In this document: one piece after another, positions 1-5,368 of the stretch
Position numbering within the stretch: position 1 is the stretch's first letter
How the letters are laid out: each line of letters starts with the position of its first letter
Notes under the pieces: generated by a model
Databases searched by the model: none
What the model saw: the letters and a program-made list of their open reading frames with translations, nothing else
What the model was told of the DNA's origin: nothing
NCBI GenBank assembly: GCA_959599615.1
Contig: CAUGKA010000136.1
Coordinates: 1-5,368 of the forward strand
Direction of reading: 5' to 3'
DNA length: 5,368 nt
Source of the DNA: an uncultured Collinsella sp.
GTDB lineage: Bacteria > Actinomycetota > Coriobacteriia > Coriobacteriales > Coriobacteriaceae
Translations under genes and position numbers: made by a program

Positions 1-1274
1 ACCGACCCAACGCCAAAAGAGCCAAGGTCAAACGCCCTCACCCGTCCGTCGGCAACATCTTGCTTAACCAGCAGCTCTTTGAGCATGGCCCCCAGGATCC
101 CCTCCTGTGCGCCGCGCACCTTTGCATTCGACGCCGCCTTAAACAGCGGCTCGCACACATCCGGCGTCACATGCTGTTCCACCACCCCAGCGTGCAGGGC
201 ATAGCCATCGTTCTCGGCAACCTCGTTAGGCACAACAACCAGATTCCAAGCCAACGGATCAACAACTCCGCCGTCATACGACGCGCGCACATCCCAGGAG
301 GTATCGATGAGTCGATCGGCGAGTTTGCGCGCGACCCCGGCAAGCCCTTTGCGCGCAAACGACACAACGACCCGCTGCCCCACCGAACGTTCCGCAACCA
401 CGCGGTCATATTGCTCGCTTTTCAAAACCTCGTAGAAGCTCTTACGCGGATACTCTCTGAGCGACACCTGGGCAAAATCGCTGTACCGACGCTCAAGAAT
501 CTGCAGCTCTCGGTACAGGATGCCCTTCTTGGTATAGGCGACTTTTTCCGCCTGGGCAGAAAACGTAAGGTCGCGACGTTTGGACGGCTTATCGCCCTTG
601 GCGCGGCGCAGGATGTACTCGTCACTTTGTCCGTGGGCCAGCACCACCGTAGCCACAGGCGACAGCCTGTAACCCACCTGGCTGTTGATCTTCTTGAGTT
701 CTAACTCGTCGCCTGCCGCACGACCGATAAGCACCCGGCGCTTGGTAAACGTTCGAATCTTGAGTTCGAAGGTGCAGTCTTCGTTGATAACGATTTCAAC
801 CGTTTCGATCTTGGCAGGTCCCCTTCCGTCGCTTTCGACAGCATCGCGGCGGGCACCCTTGGCGCTAATGACATACAGGTGCCCGGTGTCATTGGGAACT
901 TCGTCCTCAATTCCCTCGAACTGCGAGCACGAGTTAAACAGCAGACGCAACGCTACGTAATCATCCAGCTCGTCCCAATGAGTTTTAATCGGAACCACCT
1001 GCTCCTGATAAAGCGAGGCATTAAGATCGCCCGTCTGCGCGCCCGCCTTGACCATGAGAAAGACGCGGTTATCGGCAAGCTGCGTGAGCGCGACGACCTT
1101 GCCCGTCTGGCACACATCGGCCATAAAGTTCGCCACGGCATGCTTGCCAGCATCGCCTACATTGCACCAAAAGACCGAGTAGCGCTCCTCGGCAGCAGCG
1201 GCATCGAGCTGCAAATCGAACTCGGATACGGCGATGTCGCCCAGGCCACACGGCTGGCTATGCTTCGATTGCAC
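1..1274 (-). CDS. Unrecognised protein, partner of the helicase-nuclease (3' end beyond the window)
   Basis: An open frame of 424 codons plus two bases runs to the left edge with no stop, so the C-terminus is missing. The start is a GTG at 1272-1274: it has GGAGG 9 bases upstream, and an in-frame TGA at 1290-1292 rules out any much earlier start. It overlaps the end of the helicase-nuclease gene by 17 bases, which implies one mRNA and translational coupling. I do not recognise the family. Visible features are an N-terminal mixed alpha/beta region (about 1-115) with the motif VFWCNVG; a beta-rich stretch (about 157-225) with VEIVINED and ATVVLAHGQ; a basic segment (about 223-250, RRAKGDKPSKRRD) that could bind nucleic acid; and, from about 343 on, WNLVVVPNE, then VVEQHVT, then a helix ending in LKELLVKQD. 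The order of those last elements loosely resembles an Argonaute MID region (beta strand, Gln-containing strand, Lys-containing helix), but no diagnostic motif proves it. No signal peptide or membrane segment. Reality of the gene is well supported; function is unknown. Confidence 0.87.
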   Translation of the reverse strand, partial: MQSKHSQPCGLGDIAVSEFDLQLDAAAAEERYSVFWCNVGDAGKHAVANFMADVCQTGKVVALTQLADNRVFLMVKAGAQTGDLNASLYQEQVVPIKTHWDELDDYVALRLLFNSCSQFEGIEDEVPNDTGHLYVISAKGARRDAVESDGRGPAKIETVEIVINEDCTFELKIRTFTKRRVLIGRAAGDELELKKINSQVGYRLSPVATVVLAHGQSDEYILRRAKGDKPSKRRDLTFSAQAEKVAYTKKGILYRELQILERRYSDFAQVSLREYPRKSFYEVLKSEQYDRVVAERSVGQRVVVSFARKGLAGVARKLADRLIDTSWDVRASYDGGVVDPLAWNLVVVPNEVAENDGYALHAGVVEQHVTPDVCEPLFKAASNAKVRGAQEGILGAMLKELLVKQDVADGRVRAFDLGSFGVGS

Positions 1275-4200
1275 GGCCGATCGCCTCCATCATCTCCAGG
1301 CTGATTGCACCGTCAGCGGCCATATACGGGAAGGAGAACACCATCCCCTCGTCATCGATTGTCTTTTGGCGGAGCTCCAGCGCCGCTTCATCGGCCAAAA
1401 CATTGACGATCAACAGGCGCTTCGCCCCAACTTTTTGGGCCTTGGCCTTAAAGCGCTCGGCATCCGTGGCATCGCCGCCGTTGCGCCTGTAGGCCTCATA
1501 GGCGCCGATACGATAGTGCTTAAAGTCGATCCACACCCCGGTCTTGTTGCCGGCGGCATCGAGCACCTCAAAATCGCCGCCTGTCTCGGCATGGGCCGCA
1601 TCACCACGAGTAAGCGAATAACACCCGTCGTAATACGCCTCAAAGATGGCCCTGCCGGCAGACTCGCCCAGCTCTCCAAGGTATACCGCTTGGAACATAT
1701 AGGGCGTCATGTGCACCGTCGCCGCCGGCTGCAACGTCGTAGGTACCCCGTCGCGCGACCAGCGCTCGCGCACCTCGCGAATTGAGAGCAGCTCGGACAC
1801 ACGAGCAGCCATCTGGCTTACCTGGCGAACCTTCGCGCCCTTTAAGCCCTCGTTATAGCGACAGCGCTCCTCCAGACGGGCGGCAATCTGCTCGACAGGC
1901 TCGCCATCGTAGTTAGGAAACTCAAAGTGCGGCACCTTGCACGCACCGCCTTCTGCATACGCATAACCGCTCGTGGCATACGGCATACGCAACGCGGTGC
2001 TTCGGCGCGCCGGATAGCTCGCAAGCTCTTCCCACGGCAGGCAGAAATGATGCAGATAGAAGTCGCGTTCATCGTCAAAGGCGGCAAGATCTTCCTCGCG
2101 CGCATCGAGGGAGGCAACCTTCCATGCCAGCTTTTCGTGCTTCTCTTTTGCCAGGTTGTTCCTAAAGGCAGCAAGGTTCTGCTGTTTGTTAGCAGCGTGC
2201 TGCTTCTTGTCTGCCATGTGGTTGTTGACAGCCGCACAGGCGCCAACAACCTGCTCCAGCTCGTAGCCCATCGGCAAATCGTGCAGGAACGAAAAGTCGC
2301 AATCGCCGGCGATTTTGCGGTCGAGCATTACCTGCACGTGCGGCATCTTTACGCTCGTGCGCATCAGGCGGCCCACGGCCTGCGCCACAATGCGAGCACC
2401 TTCGACCTGATAAGAGAGGGTATTGCGAACCGGCAGATTCCGTTTGGTGCCAGACAGCAGCAGCCGTACGTTATGACGCTTTTCGGTAAACGGGACCTCT
2501 CCGCGCGCCACCAGCTCTTCCTGTTCAACCACACCTGTCAACGCCTGCTGAACAAACGTCGCCGAGCTAATCTCGACTTCCGACGTCAGACGGCTCGTAG
2601 GCGACTCAATGTACAGAAAGTCCAGGTCCATCTTGGGACGGCGGTCGGCATCCTCGAAGCCGCAATCAACCTGTCGTACCGTGCGACACAAACTTTCCGG
2701 TACCTTGTATTTAAGATTCTTGGAAAAGCCACCGGCCGACAAATTGATGAGCATAAGGGTTGGCCGGCCCATCTCGAGACGGTTTTGAGCGTCACCCCAA
2801 CCGATATCCCATTCTGCAGCGTTAAAGCACGGCACCATACCCTTGGCCTCCTTGAGCGACTCCTCGTACGACGCCTCGGGGCACTTAACGTTCCGAATCA
2901 CCAGCTCGGCAACGATTTCTCGGGCAAGGTCCAGCGCCAAGCTATTAAAGTCGCCATGGTTTCCCATGTGGCGCGTCGTAAAGATGGCTCCTGCCTGATG
3001 CTCGTTGCGTGCAACGCCACGTGCCCAGGTGCTCACGGCAACGAGTGTCTTGCTTAGACGCTTCAATTCAAACTCGATGCTCTTGACGTCGCTTGTGCCC
3101 ACCCTGTCGGCGATCTTTAAACGCAGACGCACCGCAAGCCCTTCACTTACGCCGACCTGGTCAAAGAACTCCATCACGCGCTCGTACGTCTCGTCGGGCG
3201 ATACGATGGCCCCACCAAAGGCGCCGCCAGCCAACGCAGCCATACCGGCAAGATTCTTGTCTTCGTCAACCCAAGCAATGTCAACGTCGTACGTCTTTGC
3301 CGCCTGCTTGTTAAACAGCTTGGTCTGTCGCACGATCTCTTGGTTGAGCTCGCCAATCCACGTATCCTTGCGGACCACGCCGTGAACCTCATCGAGGTAA
3401 TCCAGGTTAAAGTTCTTTACGGTCGATGCGCTCCAAGTTGCGCTCATGCACACGCAGGGTGCATTGGCAGCAATGGAGGCCAAGTACGCCTCGGGCATGC
3501 GCTCAATGCCATGGCTGGTTAGGTGCGTGGTAAACATGTGGTCGAGCGTGGTTTCCATCACCAGGTAGCCGACGCCGCGCGCATACATCGAGTCATCGGC
3601 TGCATCAATATCGTCGTTCTTACGGTTCTTAAAGAACAGCGCCATCATCAACGAATCCCAAAAATACTTCTCGTTGGTCTGATCGTTCCTAATGCCCAGC
3701 GCATCGATGATGTTCTTGCGCGAAAGATCGTCTTTGTACGAAATGCTGCCGTAATACAGGCTGTCCATAAGCGCAGCGCAGCGGCCGAGATGACCCACCA
3801 CCATCCTGACGATACCGCGAGCTCGGCGCACCGCTTTGTTGACTGTTGGCTGTCCATTCGCCCCATGAGCCGTAATCATATTGTGGGTACCGTTCTTATT
3901 GAGCTTGTAACGCAACGGGTTTATCGAGTTGTCGTCCACCGAGATATCGTCACTGCCAAACAGATGTCGACCGAAGAGTTGCCCTTCTTTCGCCTCATCG
4001 GACAGCGCAAAAGGCAGACGTAGCTTCATCTCCTTAATGCAAGAGGCAAGCGCCTTTTGAATATTCTCGGCATCCTTTGCGATTTCTTCGGCAGCTCCCT
4101 TTACGCTCGCTCGCGAAACCCTGTTCCTCTCGGCATTCGACCCCTTGTGATCACCCGACGTGGAAGCGTGCGTGTAGACCGCCATCCATTGGTCTCGATT

Positions 4201-5190
4201 TCCTAGCAGCAAGGGGTCCACCACGCCGCCGTTAAAATGATGATCAAGGATGCGCAGCACCTCATCCGGCTGAAACGTCACGGGGTCGTCCGTCAGCGTC
4301 GACAGCATATCGGACTTCATATGATCGATTTCGTCAAAGATAAACATGCTCTTCTCGGCGGCTGACGCATTAAAAAGCACAACTCTCGCACCGGTCACCG
4401 TATCAATTGTGTTGACGAGCTTTTGAGGCGTGCACGCAATCACATGCGGCATGCTCTCGTCGTTGAGTAGCGCAGATGGCCAAATCTGAGGGATTATCTC
4501 CATGCCACGCGTGATGTTTTTAAGCTCGCAACTCACTGCCCAACGCAGGCTCGCATCAGCTAACGACAGCTTGTCCCGCAGGCTGGGGGTCAGACGATCG
4601 ACAACACTTCCCAGGCGTCTCCTTGTGTCAAGGATGCCCAAAAGGTCATCGGCGACCTCCATAGCGTTACGCCATGCCCGCTTAATGACGCGATAAGAGT
4701 GCTCGTCATCTGCTTCGATGGGACACGGAATTTTGCGCACACCCACGGCACCCTTGCCGCGGGTGGCCTCGATCCAATGCAGGATGTTCTCGCCCGCGCG
4801 CGGAAGATTGAACACCATGCGCGCCGCATCTTTGGAATCCATACCCTGATCAACCAGCAGTTGGCGCACGTTTGCAACATAGTTGTCGCGGTTGTCCTTG
4901 CCCGGCACCACAAACACCAAGGTACGGCGGCCGGGGCATTTGTTAAAACACCCCGACTCATCCCAGCCGCCGGCAATTAGATCGGCCGTGACCTGCTCGG
5001 CCGTGTAGTTTTTACCCGAGCCCGTCGTGGCGCCCAAAAAGTACAGGCCGTTGTTGTCCTGGTCCTTGGGGGCAAACAGCGCACGCTCAAAAAACTCGCG
5101 CATCGCCTTTTGGCGCGCAAGATAGGGAGCAAGCTCCTTGTCGCCCGCAGACGACGGATTCGATTGGCAGTTCAGCTCCCACGTAGCCAT
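1258..5190 (-). CDS. Large SF2 (XPD/DinG-like) helicase fused to a C-terminal PD-(D/E)xK-like nuclease
   Basis: This 1310-residue protein probably translocates on or unwinds nucleic acid using ATP and cuts DNA with its C-terminus, most likely in the cytoplasm because no signal peptide or membrane segment is visible. Helicase motifs in order: ATTGSGKN (Walker A, residues 54-61), TLVFVVPGKDN (motif Ia, about 90-100), ACTPQK (Ib, about 252-257), FDEIDH (Walker B, D286-E287), MSATW (motif III, 583-585) and QAVGRLMR (motif VI, 937-944), followed by MLDRK. About 294 residues separate motifs II and III, as in the XPD/DinG branch, where an arch domain sits there. Residues about 990-1040 are a charged helical linker. 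The C-terminal domain (about 1158 on) shows GELGE (E1176), GGDFE (D1206) and IDFK (D1222, K1224), a PD-(D/E)xK pattern. The ATG at 5190 is chosen because GGAGG lies 7 bases upstream; a TTG two codons earlier would sit too close to it. Oddities are Asn61 in place of the usual Thr/Ser after the Walker A Lys, and no recognisable Fe-S cysteine set. Helicase call is firm; nuclease call is good but rests on motifs; the biological role (defence) is inferred. Confidence 0.9.
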   Translation of the reverse strand: MATWELNCQSNPSSAGDKELAPYLARQKAMREFFERALFAPKDQDNNGLYFLGATTGSGKNYTAEQVTADLIAGGWDESGCFNKCPGRRTLVFVVPGKDNRDNYVANVRQLLVDQGMDSKDAARMVFNLPRAGENILHWIEATRGKGAVGVRKIPCPIEADDEHSYRVIKRAWRNAMEVADDLLGILDTRRRLGSVVDRLTPSLRDKLSLADASLRWAVSCELKNITRGMEIIPQIWPSALLNDESMPHVIACTPQKLVNTIDTVTGARVVLFNASAAEKSMFIFDEIDHMKSDMLSTLTDDPVTFQPDEVLRILDHHFNGGVVDPLLLGNRDQWMAVYTHASTSGDHKGSNAERNRVSRASVKGAAEEIAKDAENIQKALASCIKEMKLRLPFALSDEAKEGQLFGRHLFGSDDISVDDNSINPLRYKLNKNGTHNMITAHGANGQPTVNKAVRRARGIVRMVVGHLGRCAALMDSLYYGSISYKDDLSRKNIIDALGIRNDQTNEKYFWDSLMMALFFKNRKNDDIDAADDSMYARGVGYLVMETTLDHMFTTHLTSHGIERMPEAYLASIAANAPCVCMSATWSASTVKNFNLDYLDEVHGVVRKDTWIGELNQEIVRQTKLFNKQAAKTYDVDIAWVDEDKNLAGMAALAGGAFGGAIVSPDETYERVMEFFDQVGVSEGLAVRLRLKIADRVGTSDVKSIEFELKRLSKTLVAVSTWARGVARNEHQAGAIFTTRHMGNHGDFNSLALDLAREIVAELVIRNVKCPEASYEESLKEAKGMVPCFNAAEWDIGWGDAQNRLEMGRPTLMLINLSAGGFSKNLKYKVPESLCRTVRQVDCGFEDADRRPKMDLDFLYIESPTSRLTSEVEISSATFVQQALTGVVEQEELVARGEVPFTEKRHNVRLLLSGTKRNLPVRNTLSYQVEGARIVAQAVGRLMRTSVKMPHVQVMLDRKIAGDCDFSFLHDLPMGYELEQVVGACAAVNNHMADKKQHAANKQQNLAAFRNNLAKEKHEKLAWKVASLDAREEDLAAFDDERDFYLHHFCLPWEELASYPARRSTALRMPYATSGYAYAEGGACKVPHFEFPNYDGEPVEQIAARLEERCRYNEGLKGAKVRQVSQMAARVSELLSIREVRERWSRDGVPTTLQPAATVHMTPYMFQAVYLGELGESAGRAIFEAYYDGCYSLTRGDAAHAETGGDFEVLDAAGNKTGVWIDFKHYRIGAYEAYRRNGGDATDAERFKAKAQKVGAKRLLIVNVLADEAALELRQKTIDDEGMVFSFPYMAADGAISLEMMEAIGRAIEA
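1284..1288 (-). promoter_or_regulatory. Ribosome-binding site of the downstream partner gene, inside the helicase-nuclease coding sequence
   Basis: The minus strand reads GGAGGCGATCGGCCGTG. The GGAGG core lies within the last codons of the helicase-nuclease gene, 9 bases before a GTG start. The in-frame TGA just upstream (1290-1292) and this site together fix the GTG as the most likely start. The arrangement suits translational coupling, with ribosomes ending the first gene at 1258 positioned to initiate the second. Confidence 0.75.
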
Positions 5191-5197
5191 GGTCAAA

Positions 5198-5202
5198 CCT
5201 CC
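5198..5202 (-). promoter_or_regulatory. Ribosome-binding site of the helicase-nuclease gene
   Basis: The minus strand reads CGGAGGTTTGACCATGG. GGAGG is a full Shine-Dalgarno core 7 bases before the ATG at 5188-5190. This spacing decides the start in favour of that ATG over the in-frame TTG at 5194-5196, which would leave only one base between the core and the start codon. Confidence 0.85.
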
Positions 5203-5269
5203 GATTTAGTTGTTGCATGTGTTGAATACCATCCCGTGCGGACAAAAACTCACGCAGGGCGGTTGAGGT

Positions 5270-5287
5270 GGCGGCGTCCATGCCGCC
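5270..5287. repeat. Perfect all-GC inverted repeat (6-bp arms, 6-base loop) in the leader
   Basis: The plus strand reads GGCGGC, then GTCCAT, then GCCGCC. The stem is perfect and entirely G-C. It lies about 80 bases before the helicase-nuclease start. It is not a normal intrinsic terminator: transcribed leftward, the T-rich stretch comes before the hairpin; transcribed rightward, it is followed by A residues. It could be an operator, an mRNA-stability hairpin protecting the 5' end, or chance in GC-rich DNA. Confidence 0.5.
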
Positions 5288-5288
5288 T

Positions 5289-5314
5289 GAAAAAAGAAAG
5301 AAAGGAAAGAGAGA
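5289..5314. other. 26-base uninterrupted purine (plus) / pyrimidine (minus) tract in the leader
   Basis: Every base from 5289 to 5314 is A or G on the plus strand, so an mRNA for the helicase-nuclease gene starting upstream would carry a 26-base C/U tract ending in UUUUUUC. The tract directly abuts the all-GC inverted repeat. It stands out against the balanced composition around it. I saw no convincing -35/-10 pair in 5191-5324. The tract could mark a regulatory or protein-binding site or be a replication-slippage tract; its role is unknown. Confidence 0.5.
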
Positions 5315-5324
5315 CAGTCGGCGA

Positions 5325-5368
5325 TTACTCGCACGAAGCGAGCAACTTCTTAAGATCGCACTCCAATA
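5325..5368 (-). CDS. Probable C-terminal tail of an upstream gene (5' part beyond the window)
   Basis: On the minus strand one frame entering from the right edge reads LECDLKKLLASCE and ends at TAA (5325-5327). The peptide resembles an amphipathic C-terminal helix and its codons are mostly G/C-ending (10 of 13), like the two genes that follow. The stop lies 134 bases before the helicase-nuclease start, so this gene could belong to the same operon. Only 13 residues are visible, so no function can be given. Another minus-strand frame here is also open but reads less like protein, and a third ends at a TAA at about 5351-5353, so the choice of frame is probable, not certain. Confidence 0.45.
   Translation of the reverse strand, partial: LECDLKKLLASCE

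Noticed and set aside
60..704. 214-codon plus-strand open frame
   Set aside because: Antisense to the minus-strand partner gene, which has a good start, ribosome-binding site and sensible protein composition; the plus-strand product looks like a shadow.
1234..1785. 183-codon plus-strand open frame
   Set aside because: Antisense to the nuclease domain and the gene junction; no family features.
1927..3057. 376-codon plus-strand open frame
   Set aside because: It lies wholly antisense to the helicase-nuclease gene; its protein is rich in Arg/His/Leu/Ala with no recognisable domain, as expected for the antisense shadow of GC-rich coding DNA.
3840..3890. Possible frameshift or gene boundary in the middle of the long gene
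   Set aside because: The frame stays open with uniform codon use and ordered helicase motifs on both sides, so a single intact gene is the better reading.
3523..4023. 166-codon plus-strand open frame
   Set aside because: Antisense to the helicase insertion region; low-complexity, basic shadow sequence.
4700..4960. Fe-S cluster like that of XPD/DinG
   Set aside because: Cysteines near the N-terminal helicase lobe are too few and wrongly spaced for the usual four-cysteine set.
5188..5196. TTG at 5194-5196 as start of the helicase-nuclease
   Set aside because: It is only one base from the GGAGG core; the ATG two codons later has ideal 7-base spacing.
5087..5281. 64-codon minus-strand frame starting in the leader and overlapping the helicase-nuclease start
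   Set aside because: Half of it lies out of frame within the large gene, its ATG sits in the loop of the GC hairpin and has only a weak AGGCGG upstream. A leader peptide is not excluded but is not supported.
5270..5314. Intrinsic terminator
   Set aside because: The hairpin is not followed by a T-run on either strand; the T-rich tract precedes it on the minus strand.

Overview
The window is almost entirely coding, and all of the supported coding is on the minus strand. It reads right to left as the 3' end of one gene, a 134-base gap, one very large complete gene, and a second gene that overlaps it and runs off the left edge. I see no rRNA, tRNA, CRISPR array, insertion sequence or integrase. 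GC content looks like the mid-to-high 50s by eye, codons favour G/C at the third position, and both start sites have a clean GGAGG ribosome-binding site. This fits a moderately GC-rich bacterium. A gut actinobacterium of the Coriobacteriia (Collinsella-like) would fit, but that is a low-confidence guess from composition and style only.

Layout. (1) 5325-5368: probable C-terminal tail of an upstream gene. (2) 5191-5324: intergenic leader with a 26-base purine/pyrimidine tract, an all-GC perfect inverted repeat and the ribosome-binding site of the next gene. (3) 1258-5190: a 1310-residue protein with superfamily 2 helicase motifs (Walker A variant, DEID box, SAT, and a QxxGRxxR motif VI followed by LDR) and a C-terminal PD-(D/E)xK-like nuclease domain. 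The motif spacing and the motif VI context point to the XPD/DinG branch. (4) 1-1274: a GTG-started reading frame of at least 424 residues that begins 17 bases inside the end of the helicase gene and leaves the window without a stop. I do not recognise its family.

The helicase-nuclease and its partner are probably translated together and work as one module. A large DNA helicase with a fused restriction-type nuclease, next to an uncharacterised protein, is a typical layout for a bacterial anti-phage or anti-plasmid system. The known pPIWI-RE three-gene islands (PIWI-like protein, DinG-type helicase, REase-fold nuclease) are the closest precedent I can name. Here the helicase and nuclease would be fused and the partner would have to be a diverged Argonaute/PIWI-like or unrelated protein. 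That last step is inference, not something the sequence proves.
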